Assembly: GCF_037975245.1 (NCBI RefSeq)
Contig: NC_092563.1
Coordinates: 1,019,001-1,083,000 of the forward strand
Direction: 5' to 3'
DNA: 64,000 nt
Source: Apostichopus japonicus
Taxonomy: Eukaryota > Echinodermata > Holothuroidea > Aspidochirotida > Stichopodidae
The notes below the pieces were generated by a model, which searched no databases, had not been told where the DNA came from, and was given only the letters and a program-made list of their open reading frames with translations. How positions within the stretch are numbered: position 1 is the stretch's first letter; each line of letters opens with the position of its first letter. This document shows, one piece after another, positions 1 through 12,060 of the stretch. The position numbers and the translations under genes were made by a program.

Positions 1-100
1 AATTAAAGATCCAAAGGTAAGCTTTATCTCCGATATTTGGTTGCCTAATTCTGTGGAGGTATACATCAAGTTAAGCCGATAAAAATCCGTTAATTTATGC

Positions 101-103
101 CAT

Positions 104-136
<33 letters not shown>

Positions 137-310
137 AGTCAGTCCGTCCGTCCGTCCGTCCGTCCGTCCGTCCGTCCGTCCGTCCGTCCGTCCGTCCGTC
201 CGTCCGTCCGTCCGTCCGTCCGTCCGTCCGTCCGTCCGTCCGTCCGTCCGTCCGTCCGTCCGTCCGTCCGTCCGTCCGTCCGTCCGTCCATACATCCATC
301 CCATCCATCC
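101..310. repeat. CCAT/CCGT tetranucleotide microsatellite
   Basis: A short CATC run changes into about 40 uninterrupted CGTC units and ends in CATC variants. It sits at the same place in unit A as the long CATC array at 10,633-11,456 in unit B. The long open frames across it on both strands are periodicity artefacts. Confidence 0.97.
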
Positions 311-3300
311 CGGACCTCCCGCTTTATATGCGGAGACCCTGGCCCACTGGGCTAAGGTCGCTAATTGTATGGTCAGTGAAACAGGTGGCACCACTGTAGG
401 CATTTGCCACCTGTATAGAACAATGCTATCTATTTGGGTGACATATTTTGCCTTACTCTAGAGATCAAACATGATGTTAGCCAACTCGAAATCATTTGTG
501 ATTCCTACAGCCAGAACTATTTATATAGTCACAACACAGTTATCTGATCACAACACGTATATAAACACAATGAAGATGGCGATATGTTGTATTCTTCCAG
601 TTTTAGACCGGATCCTAACAGGATTATATTGTAGCTTATTTGTCGTGCAGGTTGTGAGGTGACTATAAAAGAACTATAGGTCAGTTGGAGGAAAGATGGT
701 TGCTAGTTTGCCTCATTTTACCAATATGAACCTATGCCTATAGATACCAGCGGGAAATTTGAATGGAGTATACGTAGTCCTTGACGATGATCGGTGAAGA
801 GACTTGCATGAGATTGGGCAGTCGGTAATTATCATTCTTTTATATGTTTAGTACCTTTCGACTTTCTATGTGGAAGTTCATTTTCATTAAACTGTTGCTT
901 CCTACTTTGACAACTCCAGACACTGGAGATGATAGATCGCGGTAACGGAGAACGGTAATATACCTAGGCTTAAACCCACTTCGAGTTATATTAACAAAGA
1001 CAATTAATAAATTATCTCGTTTGGACAATTTCGTAAACATGTCAAAGTTGATTCTCTCTCCATTAGCATTACCGAACCCATTTATAATTCAATGTCTATG
1101 CGTTTTACTTTATGGTTTTATTAACTTCCAAGGGGTATTAAATAAGGGACATGGGTTGGCTATGTATTACTCAATGTAGTTGCGTTGATTACACCAATGA
1201 ATTCACGCTATCAGATGATCAACCAAAGTTTATTTGCGCCCTCGATTTTCTGTTCGTCAACTTTTGCAAGGTTGTTAAAAAAAATGTGACCAAAAAGTGC
1301 AAAAAATGTCTATCAATTAGAACTCTCTGTCCATACATTGAATTTAAAATAAACAATAGACCTCGATACTTTAATATTGTTTCATATTGAAATTTATGGA
1401 GAAAGAGCAGAGGCAATGTTTCAAATGTGTTTGTACCTCTTTAGTGTTTCAAATGGTAGTTCCCGAACAACAATAATGGGCGTATTGAAATGCGTGTTGC
1501 ATATTTTTGCAGCTTAATTGTTTATTACATAAGTTGCGATGAAGGAGTGTGATAAACTCCTTCCCTGATAAGTCAGTCTGGTAGTATATGTTAAAACGTA
1601 CCCCTCCGGCCTCCTGGATAGGAGGTTAACTATAAACATTCAGCTGAGCTAAAAAATACCATCGTGAAGACGCATGGAAAATGACAGAGTGTATCAAACT
1701 AGCCAACAAGAAATTCAAATAAAATCACCGACTTTCTTCCAAGAAAACAACAACAAAACATTAAAAATGAAAAAACAAAACATGCTTACCTTATATGTAG
1801 TGGCTCTAAATGCCCCGCAGTTTGTAGATAACAATGTTTTCAATCCAGCAGATGTAGCAAGAGTGTTGTTTATGCCAAGATACTGTCGTCATTTATATTC
1901 CGGACTATGGGTAGCAACACACGATAGAGGTCGGAGGTTCAGAGGTCTGAGATCAAATACATTTTTGTTCATAAGCGGAACATTGTTAAAGTTGTAAGGA
2001 TTGATGTAGGCACTAGAAATACACGAAGCCGTGTACTGGGTTATATTCTTTGTTTAACATAAAATGTGATGGATTAAAGTTTAACATAAAATGTGATGAA
2101 TTAAAGTGTTAGTCGTTTTTAGTACGTAATATTTTGTTGGTTTGATCAAAAAAATAGAATCAGTATGTCGGACAAGATTTCTGAGGCAGACCAGTCTATC
2201 CTACCCTTTAATCCAATCCATTGTATGCAGAGTGAAGTACTAAGGAAGTTGCCATATATATGTTTAATGGGTCTACTTCCTTCCGTTTTTCAACTGTGTG
2301 TGCGTTTTTGAAATTGTTATTCCTGGCGAAGGAGATCGTTGATTGTTTTAGTTATACTAATATTGTAAGAAAATGTTACCATACAAAGCATTATTATAAG
2401 TGGGTGACCGTGACCCAAGTTCGTCAAGTTTGCCGCCATAAAGTACATTTAATACAGTGGCTCAAGTCAAGGACTCGACTCGAACTTCCATGTAATTAAC
2501 TACGGGTAATGTTTAGTGACTTGACTTCGAATGAAGTAAACTCATAACTACAAATCTGACTAATAATGGTCAAAGATGACCACAGCTTTCATGCCGACGC
2601 ACATACAAACTGGTGAGGTTCGTGTCCTTCGGATGACCAACACCCCACCCAACCACCACCCAACCACCACCCCAACCAATAAATATCAAATCACTTTAAA
2701 GTTACTTTCTGTTAATTCATTCCGTTCCATTTTCTTTTACACCAGTTTAAACAACTGGAGGGCACCATATAAGTAGCTTTGAAGTTATGTCCAACTTAAT
2801 TCTAATATCAGGTTGACCGCCGACGGAAGGGTCGGGAGGGTAGGATGAGGGGGGTGGTGGTGTCAGACGAATCAATAAGATGCAAACTTGTAATATATTT
2901 TGTAACGTTTGAAACAAAGTTGAAGAACTTTCGACTGTTTAGATTGTACCGAATATGCATGTTATATCTGTATTACTGTACACTAGACCTTTGTGTAGTA
3001 TTCTGTCTGTCAGTGAGTGTGTGGGAGTGTGGGAGTAGGGGGTGTGACTTCCTGATTTAATTCCGGGGGGGGGGGGGCGGTTGTTAAAGTCCCCCCTCGT
3101 GGTTGTGCCTTTGGTCATACGAGTGACAAGATGATGAGGACATTTCAAGGGTGTAACTTTAAAACGTGTTCCCAAGATGTCTAAGTGAATACCATGATCT
3201 TCCCTTATACTCCGTCACTATTTACTTCTCGCGTGACCTTAATTGTAATTTGAATATTCATGTGACATTGAGATCATACACCAAGACCCCAGGTTTGTCT

Positions 3301-4321
3301 TGGTTTTTTTCATCTCCCAAGACAAGTTATAAGGTGGCAAGTTACATTGCCTCAAGAAGTACGGTATTGTATGATACTACATGTGATGCAGTATTTCTCG
3401 GGTTAGGGTTAACCCTAACCTAGGGTTTCCCCGGTCCACAAAATGCGCCATTCATTGGGGCTGTACCATGCATGATGATATTGCTCGACATATTAAACTG
3501 TGTACATAGCGGTTCTCTTGAGAAATACTGTCACGTGAGGATTGGCTGGATCATGATACTAAAGTGATGCTTCTGAAAGACCTTTTCTGAGCCTGTATAG
3601 CAACAACAATACTTTGAAAGCGGCCTGCAACTTGTAAAGCATTTAAATATTGACCTTCGGCTGACATCACGTACGTACAGACCAACCAGATATAATATTT
3701 TCATAGAATTGCTGATTGTTTATCTTGACAAGAATTTTTTAGGGGATTCCCCCATTTCAGCGAGTCATGCCATTAGCAATTTATGTTACCTGCCACCTAC
3801 TGAAGAGTGAAATACCACTACGAGTATTGAATAGTATAGAATTGCTGATTGTTTTTATTGCGTACAAATTCAATAATATATCAAACAATCATAACTTTGA
3901 TAAGGAGCACAAAAAAAAATGGGTAGGGGTATTCCCATATCAGAGAGGAACGTCTTCATCAACTGACGTCACATTGCCAGTAACTGTAAAGTAAACAAAG
4001 TTAATACTTTTTTTATATCAAAACTTCAACTTTTCATTATCTTACATGAACTGATTAGAGTTTTGGAATATAACAAAGTCGCAAGTTGATTGCTTTCTAA
4101 GAAAGGAACATGAAAATCCCTTACAAGATAGATCAAACAGGTAAACATTTTTCACATTTGCATTTATAATGTATTTTACAAACTGGTGCAGGCATGATTA
4201 ATGGTGTCGTATATAGAGAAGGTTTTATAAATCTTTTCAAATAATCCCGACATTAGAAACAGATCTATCCGCTCTTTGGTTCTCTTCATTTATTTTCTTC
4301 ATTATCAATCAACTAGTGGAG

Positions 4322-5247
4322 TGACACAATGCACAGAGGGCTAGAGTGTGGGACCATTTACCCTCTGTACGTGGTTGGGATATATCTTGGATGATGCTGA
4401 ATTTTACCCTGGTACTGCTTCATTATTATCTAGATAGTTTCTCAGAATAAACCAATGTGAGTTTAAAACGGATGTAAAACAGTAAAGGGAAGGGGAGGCT
4501 AACCTCTGTGCATACTGTTGACCGGTTTCATCTCCGTAGGTAGAATAGAGCAAATCCGACTCTTCTTTGCTGAGATTTGAGTAAGTTGAGTCATACTTAG
4601 GTGCATAAGAGCTGAACGGACCGTAGTATAAATAAGTAACTGTTGAGGCAAACTAAAGCAAAAGTGACAATCTTTTAAGCTAAAATTTCTACACCAGTTA
4701 TGCATTTATACCAACTCGGGGGAAAAACACAAAAGGAATTATTTTGTTAACGTTTGTTTCGTGATTAACATTTAGATGTTACTTATCTGTGTGTGAGCAA
4801 GTCTTACTTGGATTTGCTTTGTCATTGTAGTGCGCGTGCGCGCTACAATATTGGCATTACTGACCAAATGAACGATACTTACATGACTAGACGTTGAAAC
4901 TTCAAGTTTCATATAATCTCTGTACATTTGCAGTTTCAGAGGCTAGCTGCGTAGCCAACTTATTCTGAGCCTGTCATGGCGCTCACAAGCGCCCTCATTT
5001 TTTAGGTACCTACATGACTAAACTCCCTGGTGTGTTGTCCGCCCAAAAAATAACACCATGAACAAACGAAAAGTTGTTCCTAATACTGCAAGCACTCCAC
5101 GCGCAGTAAAATACTGCTTATTTGCAGGCAAATACAGTTCTTAGTCCGTTTGTCATCCCTGAATCCTGGTTATGATCCTGCTCCGTTTGGAGGTCAGTTT
5201 GCCCAGATCGACTGCATATCTATATCGTGAGGGTGCGATAGATTCGA
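4322..5247 (-). pseudogene. Broken duplicate of BRD7/BRD9 homologue exons 9-10
   Basis: This stretch matches the BRD7/9 gene at about 34,833-35,450, including intron sequence, so it is a DNA-level copy and not a retrocopy. The exon 10 copy (4,504-4,639) keeps the parent's 136-base length, the GTTAGC donor and an open frame containing YGDETGQQYA. The exon 9 copy begins at 4,808, is interrupted by about 310 bases unrelated to the parent (about 4,830-5,140), then resumes until about 5,247 and lacks an 8-base piece (TGCATTAA) present in the parent. No other BRD7/9 exons are nearby, so it cannot encode a working protein. Unit B lacks this segment: its sequence passes from the equivalent of about 4,200 to that of about 5,786. 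Confidence 0.85.
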
Positions 5248-7715
5248 TGATACCACCGTACGATGACCTCGTCCACACGGAACACCCGGTGGCCTGCAAG
5301 CAGGGAATGAACACCAACCACGACAGGACCGGACGGGTAAGCATGGTAACAACGGTATACATAGGCAGGCTTACCTTGGGTTTGATTGATACACTGTGCG
5401 GAGGCGTCGAGGGCCACGTCGGTCGCCCCGGAGACAATATTACCATCGAGCCCCCTGTTTGCATTCTTCGTTCTCCTTATGTGTATTATGGAAAAGAGAA
5501 TACGCTATTCTTTATCCCGCAAATTTCCGCGAGGTCCTTTCATATATTATCATTTCCTAATTGAACATAGGCCCTGGATGTCGCCCCTGGCCACCCCATA
5601 TCTTCGAGTCTGACCTAACCCTCCCCCATCCCTCTCCCTCCCCTCGCCATGCCTGGCAGTCTACACTGTCACCATCACAACACAAGAAGCAACAAAAGCA
5701 TGCTGACCCCCGTCTTTCTGTACTATGCCCAGATATTGTAGAGGGTTGAAATGAATTATTAAACAAATGTCTATCAGCATCATTGCAACGATTACTGACG
5801 ACATTTAACTATCAAATTTATCTTTGACCCCCCCCCCCACACTCCTCAACCCCCCACCCCAAACAATCGGTTAGTGCATGTTTAAACCCTTATCTACAGT
5901 TTTCGAGTTTGCCGAAAGAGATTAAATTTAGCTTTTAGCATCAGATCCATAGTCCAAGCTTTACAGTAGCTTCCATGCATTCTGAGGATGGGGATGGGGG
6001 TATAGGGTGGTGGGGGTGGGGAGGGAGGGGCTCTAGTGGGTCGCTGCTCAGAAGATCCTGGGTCTTCATGGGTCTAGATGTCCAGATGACACATGCAAAG
6101 CACGACGTGTTTATGAACTTTCACCATAGACTAGCGCACTGGTCTTTTTATGATTTTTTTTTATATGTTTGCCAGTATACGCCCACATTTTCCCCTCTCC
6201 TGGAATTGGCAAAGATTAAGTAAAGAATGACTGAATAACTTATTGGGATAAGGTCACTACTTTATGAAAACTTTACAGTGAAGTGATAGGTTTTTGCTTA
6301 TCTGATTTAAGCAATTTTAGCACAGGCTCTTTGGTTAAGTTAGGGCTAAGAAGGCAAGTTGTATTGGAGATGTGAGGAGGGTGAAGGTAGGGGAGTTAGG
6401 GGGGAGTTAGAAAATCTGATCAACATTCTCCATTGTGGGCAAATTTCAATCAATACTTTTGGTCAAGAAATTGAACATGAAAATGGGGGGCCTGTGAGGG
6501 GTGACGCACCCTCGGTTCTTCATTCACCCTGGCTGAAAAGTGGTTGGCACGAATTATTAAGTTAATTCTCACGCGTATGGAGAAGATCAAATAATTAACC
6601 GCTTGTTTGATGTTACTGTGTGGACAATAATTGATATTCTGTATAGTTGTCAGTATGACGTTCTGAGTTCTGAGTTCGACGGAGTGAAAGTTCACTCTTT
6701 TGGGAGTAACCAGGGTCATACTCTTTATGGGAGGGGGATTGGTATGAGGGGTTAATGGCACTGCTTTCTAAGAGTGACACAGTACCAATTTATCTTCAAA
6801 TTGAGCGGAAATATCTTATATAGTTTAGTCTTTGGTAACAGTGAAAACCCTCTTCAAAAGCGTGATATCCTGGAAACTCTCAAAGAGTGAATTGTTACTT
6901 TTTGAATAGTGAAGAGAGTAAATGGATTTAACCGTCAACTATACATCGATAATTCAGCAGAAGATTGGCTCTTATTTTGTATTTTAAGTTTACTTTTTAA
7001 ATAACTTTTGACAAACAGTTTCCTTTTCCAAAATGTATATGCAATTTGAATAGTCTTTATGGATAGAAAATATATAAATAAAGAAAATGGATACAATTTG
7101 CTGCTGTTCTTTATTGTGGAAATATTATTAAATTGCAATACCAGCAATTTATAGAAAAAGAACTAAGTTTGCACTAGTAAGTGGTGTCAACTTTTTACTC
7201 ATCATGCATGAGGCGGACACTGATACATTTTAACCAATCTTAATTTGGCAGTTTTCGAAACCTTATCGCTTAAGAAAAACCTGATACATTAATACCTAAT
7301 ATATATCCATTTACAGGACTAGGTACGTTCTGAGGCGTTGCGGCCCGTAGATGGAGCACCAAACATTCACTGTGGCCCTTAAAATCAATTTAGGGCCCAA
7401 CCTTGACATAAGACTGCTTTTTTTCTCTCTCACTTTACTGGAATCCTATACTTTAATATTGAAGGAAACGGCTGGGTGTTGTAATCTAACATTTATTTCG
7501 ACCGTTTCTCCGTCTGAACACATTCTTAATATGTTTATGTGACTAGTATAAGTTGCAACAAAACCCTGGACTCTAATCATTATTTCTGAAACCCATTCAG
7601 TCCTCAACACTCTTCTCATTCCTACCCTTGAAAAAAAAAAATGAGAAATCGTTGTTCCTGCACATAATTTTGATCAGTACTCAGTTATGTAGAATATTTA
7701 TCCTTAAATCATCGG
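5248..7715. other. Non-coding spacer of unit A
   Basis: No supportable gene. From about 5,786 onward the sequence parallels unit B from about 17,770. The stretch 5,248-5,780 has no counterpart in unit B and includes a C-rich section (5,620-5,650 and 5,828-5,860). Short open frames here show no recognisable family and no paired splice sites. Confidence 0.5.
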
Positions 7716-10394
7716 TTAAGTAGTTGTTGGAAAAGTTGTAGTTTCGTCGGTAGATCTGGCGCCGTTTCGTTCAAGAAAACGAAGTCTTTCTTTAAAATCT
7801 CGAGGATTGTTGGTGTTGTCGGATCTCCGAGGACCTTGTTCCTGTTCAACTCGAGTGAAAATATCGGAACCAGTAAAACTACAGAAGAGAATGAGGAGGG
7901 AAAAGGGAAGGTTTTAAGAGTGTAGCAGTTAAAGTAATCATGTGACCATTAATTGTGTTTCTAACATATTTGAAGCTATTTGACTGATTTCATTGTTTTC
8001 ATCATTTGTTTTTTCAATATGACTCATTGGAACCATTTGTTTTACAGAAAAATCCGTGAGAGAACAACATGTGAGAAGTAGTTGATAGAAAAGGCAAATG
8101 AATTAGTGAAATAATCCTATAACTGCAAGAAATGCCATACTAGGAGCTAAATAGTTACTTATTATTGTTCTATATTGACTAGACCTATACCCCCCATGTA
8201 GTGTCACAGTGGTATAAGTGTGTCTCAACAAGGGGGCTAATATTCATGGATACAATGAATTATGATTTTGGACTCTCCCATTTTGCTCATATCATAAATA
8301 TATTTACAAAGCAAATCGGACTTACGTAGTAATGTCTTCCTGACATTGCCTAGGTACCCTTCTATGAAGTACCCATAAAGTCGTCAGGGTGTCCACACCG
8401 TCACAATGCACACAGACCCCAGTCCAGCTGGCTGCTGAAGTGGTGTTATATCCTTCGTATAGGGCGGTGAAACCGAAAACTGTACCTTCCATGTTGGACC
8501 AACCTGTGATGTAGCTAGGGCCGTCACCTTAAAATATATCCAAGATAAAGGAAGATGACAGAGAAAGAGAAATGAAAAGCAGCCCAAAATTCCCTCAATA
8601 TGTTCCACAATATCCTTCTTCGATATCTCAAAAGCCAGATCGTCTTAAAGTTTACAGTAGCATACTCAAAAGTCCAATTCTGCTGTCGAAGATCCCAAAC
8701 CTGGCCACCGGTTTTCTACCTCCCTCATCCGCCCACCACCTCCCTTCCACTTCTTTGATAGCTTCCTACGCCACTGTTTGGTTGCATTGTCCGAAAGGTT
8801 CTCAACTCCAGTGACGCTATCACTCACTGCAGTGGTAGTACTCGAAAAACGGTCCTCGTTACTCGAGTACCGTAGTATACCCACGTATTCAGTTTTCTTA
8901 TCCATGTACTCGAAAACTCCTCTTTCGTTACTCATATTCGTATGATAAAATACACGTACTCGTATTAAAGTACTCGATTCTTGTTCAGAAAGAGAAATTT
9001 ATGAGCACGTAAGAAAGCACATAACTGGCGCTACCAACGTTAAGGCGAATATTGTTTGGTGTTCCTTTTGGCATCCCATAATATTACTCTACAATGTCTG
9101 ATATGAGCATAACAATCCGAAAACAGGTAACCATGTTCAAAATTAAGAAGCTGCAAATAAAACACATTTGAACAGTTTACGAAAAAATACTATCAAAAAA
9201 GTGTTAACGAAAGTCGAATAGAATGTGGTATGGGAATCACCTGCAGCACCATCTGAAAATTCGACAGCGGTTCGGTATTCTCCTTTGATGTACCCCTCAC
9301 GAGTTACCTGTAGGTACATCTCTGACCCTCTTTGATTGTACCAGTACCCTTTCAAGTTACAACCTGATGGTTAAAGAGGACGATTTGCTACGATAGGAAT
9401 ATTTTCGTAGTAGCGGTTGTTCTATATGAGAATACGTATGTTACTATAATGCAAACTTACCCTTGTTGTTCCGAGTCAATGTGCAAGGTTAAAACTGCCT
9501 CTCCCTTCATGCACGAACACCACAATGTAATCACATCGACAAGTATAGGCTAGCAAGGGAAGCAATATTAGGGCAGGGGTAGACAAGACGAACTTTGTGC
9601 AACAAAATTATTTCCTGTTTCAATAATCCATATACATGCAATTAACGTGAAGATTTGAAGGGGGTGGGCGGTTTTACCTCAAGATACGGGAACAGAGATC
9701 TAAGGGCATTCCACGTTTGTTTATCAAATGAAATGACTTTTTTTAAGCAGAGAAATCACCAAATGAAACTGGAATTACAACTTACCTGTGTTAAAGTCAT
9801 GTGTGACAAGGTCTACGATCTATAATGAGAAGATAAAAAACGAATCAACTTCAAAGGAATTCATCTCGACGAAGAACATGTTGGATTTGAAAGCAAACTT
9901 TAATCAGGATGTTTAGATTGTGGTCTTCCTGTACAGGGCCAAATAAATTTGCATGTGAACTGTATAATTCGTACGAGTATTGGTCCACGTCATCACATGA
10001 CATTTGTATCAAGTCAAAAACTAGCACGCACTGAGGAGACACAGCTCTTGTGTACCATCCATTTGTAAAACAGAAGCCACCTCCCCTCTCGCCCCTCTCG
10101 CCCCTCTCGCCCCTCTCGCCCCTCTCGCCCCTCTCGCCCCTCTCGCCCCTCTCCGTCCTAAAAAACACGTTGAATGCAGTTCGAAGCGTTTTTGACCAAA
10201 CCATCCATATTGACACCTACAATGGGCCCACCTATTGTAGATTTTAATGTATAGAATCAACTTTGTTCAGAATCTAGACGAACGTTAAATTTAAGAGAGA
10301 TAATTTTCTGACTTACCGCAGTAGGACTGCTTGAAGGATCTATCGTTTGTTCACAAACAGCAAACAAACAGTATATCCATGTAAATACGCCCAT
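7716..10394 (-). CDS. Avidin-like secreted protein, copy A
   Basis: Predicted secreted biotin-binding-type beta-barrel protein of 200 residues. Coding exons on the minus strand: 10,394-10,317; 9,819-9,786; 9,363-9,241; 8,527-8,326; 7,878-7,716. All junctions are GT-AG and keep phase. Exon 1 begins with a short hydrophobic signal peptide (MGVFTWIYCLFAVCEQ); an acceptor-like TTTATAG lies just before the ATG, which suggests a 5' untranslated exon further upstream. Exon 3 has CNLKGYWYNQRGS and EYRTAV, matching the avidin strand 1 and 3 motifs. Exon 4 has FGFT, WTGVC and TTLWVLH; exon 5 has GSDIFTRV. Relative to chicken avidin (numbering from memory), W10, N12, S16, Y33, T35, W97 and the C4-C83 disulfide pair are kept. 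W70 is Tyr, T38 is Glu, N118 is Asp, and no Trp equivalent to W110 is visible. There are extra cysteines (VHC, RQC), an NTTS glycosylation site and a polar C-terminal extension of about 40 residues. Biotin binding is inferred. Confidence 0.9.
10082..10153. repeat. 9-bp minisatellite in intron 1 of avidin copy A
   Basis: About eight tandem copies of CCCCTCTCG. The same place in unit B (near 22,985) has only a short C-rich tract, so the expansion is private to unit A. Glycine/arginine- or proline-rich open frames across it are artefacts. Confidence 0.95.
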
Positions 10395-10632
10395 TGTTCC
10401 TATAAAGATAAGACAATATAAAACAATTGTATCAGAAATATGATTATTGACGAATATCGGCACAAGTCCAACGTTGTTTATAATAGTAAGATGATATTTT
10501 ATTTTAATTAAAAGATCCCAAGGTTAGCTTTATCTCCGATATTTGGTTGCCTTATTCTGTGGAGGTTTATACACCAAGTTAAGCCGTTAAAAACCCTTAA
10601 TTTATGCCAACAACGGAGCACTTTAAATGTTG

Positions 10633-11456
10633 TCCATCCATCCATCCATCCATCCATCCATCCATCCATCCATCCATCCATCCATCCATCCATCCATCCA
10701 TCCATCCATCCATCCATCCATCCATCCATCCATCCATCCATCCATCCATCCATCCATCCATCCATCCATCCATCCATCCATCCATCCATCCATCCATCCA
10801 TCCATCCATCCATCCATCCATCCATCCATCCATCCATCCATCCATCCATCCATCCATCCATCCATCCATCCATCCATCCATCCATCCATCCATCCATCCA
10901 TCCATCCATCCATCCATCCATCCATCCATCCATCCATCCATCCATCCATCCATCCATCCATCCATCCATCCATCCATCCATCCATCCATCCATCCATCCA
11001 TCCATCCATCCATCCATCCATCCATCCATCCATCCATCCATCCATCCATCCATCCATCCATCCATCCATCCATCCATCCATCCATCCATCCATCCATCCA
11101 TCCATCCATCCATCCATCCATCCATCCATCCATCCATCCATCCATCCATCCATTCATTCATTCATTCATTCATTCATTCATCCATCCATTCATCCCTCCC
11201 TCCATCCATCCATCCATCCATCCATCCATCCATCCATCCATCCATCCATCCATCCATCCATCCATCCATCCACCATCCATCCATTTACCCATCCATCCAT
11301 CCACTAATCCATCCATCCATCCACACATCCATCCACCCATTCATCCATCCATCCAGCCATCCATACATCCATCCCTCCATCCACCCACCCACCTATCCAC
11401 CCATTCATCCATCCATCCACCCATCCATCCATCCATCAATCCATCCATCCATCCAT
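10633..11456. repeat. Long CATC tetranucleotide microsatellite
   Basis: About 520 bases (10,633-11,152) of virtually perfect CATC repeats, then CATT units, then a degenerate zone to 11,456 with CACC, CTCC, AACC and other variants. The long SIHP-type and WMDG-type open frames on the two strands are consequences of the period and not genes. Confidence 0.98.
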
Positions 11457-11459
11457 ATG

Positions 11460-12060
11460 TAAGTTTAGGGGTTTTCTGTACTGGCGTGCCCTCCCAAAAG
11501 TATGATGACTCAGGGGAGAGAAGTTGTAAAGATAACGCAGGAACAAAAGATTAACGGTAACTTGAAGGATGTAATAACAATTAACTGGAACAACGGTATG
11601 CTTGAATAGTTTAACAACAATTAACTAGAACAACGATATACTGGAATAGTTTAACAACAATTAACTAGAACAACGGCTTACTGGAATCATTTAATAACTT
11701 AACCAACTAACTATAAAATATAATTTACTTACAAGCTCACTTCCCACATACAGTATAACTCAAACGTACTCACAAGTGTTGGCCGGTCAACCATGCATCC
11801 GTATTCACTGCCTCATTCATTCGCTCTCCCAAACATTTTCAAAAACAAGAAAGTTCTCTCACACCACACGCACACACTCACACAAGTTACACGCACGCAA
11901 CACAATCAGCGCGCCGCGCCCGATACATTTAAAAACCTCCGTACGTAATTAAACAGCGATGCATCGATACAAGCGCACCATAGCCTAACGCTACACTATA
12001 TACATGTACGCCCACACAAGAATACGCCTTTCGTATTAATCGCTCATTTACACTTACATC
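11460..12060. other. Unit-B-specific segment with short tandem repeat
   Basis: No gene. It contains three to four imperfect copies of a unit of about 43 bases with core AACAATTAACTAGAACAACG (about 11,555-11,700), then AT/AC-rich sequence. Unit A has no counterpart between its tetranucleotide array and position 341. Confidence 0.7.

Larger units (their letters stand above)
1..10490. repeat. Segmental duplication unit A (left edge outside window)
   Basis: The sequence from position 1 recurs from about 10,505 (the stretch around the HindIII-like AAGCTTTATCTCCG or its variant), and the block starting near 341 recurs near 12,061 in the same order and orientation. Long stretches are near-identical with small indels. 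Unit A holds a tetranucleotide array, a non-coding block also shared with unit C, a broken BRD7/9 fragment and one avidin-like gene. The left boundary lies outside the window. Short open frames conserved between A and B (for example near 471-662, 840-1,040 and 1,674-1,997) are broken in unit C and resemble no family I know, so I do not call them genes. Confidence 0.85.

Noticed and set aside
840-1040. Minus-strand open frame similar in units A and B
   Set aside because: Unit C shows frameshifts in the same stretch, with no paired splice sites and no family resemblance.
1674-1997. Open frame of 107 codons shared by units A and B (MENDRVYQ start)
   Set aside because: Conservation is explained by the recent duplication; the unit C copy is broken and the composition is not protein-like.
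3400-3425. Telomere-like GGGTTAGGGTTAACCCTAACC
   Set aside because: Only a few units in a short palindrome; too short to be a telomere or fusion scar, noted only with the MITE at 57,897.
5172-5564. 130-codon plus-strand open frame
   Set aside because: It starts within the antisense of the broken BRD7/9 exon 9 copy and runs into unit-A-only sequence; no support.
10508-11554. Very long open frames (SIHP and WMDG repeats) on both strands
   Set aside because: They are the translation of a CATC microsatellite; a 4-bp period leaves all frames open and no gene context exists.
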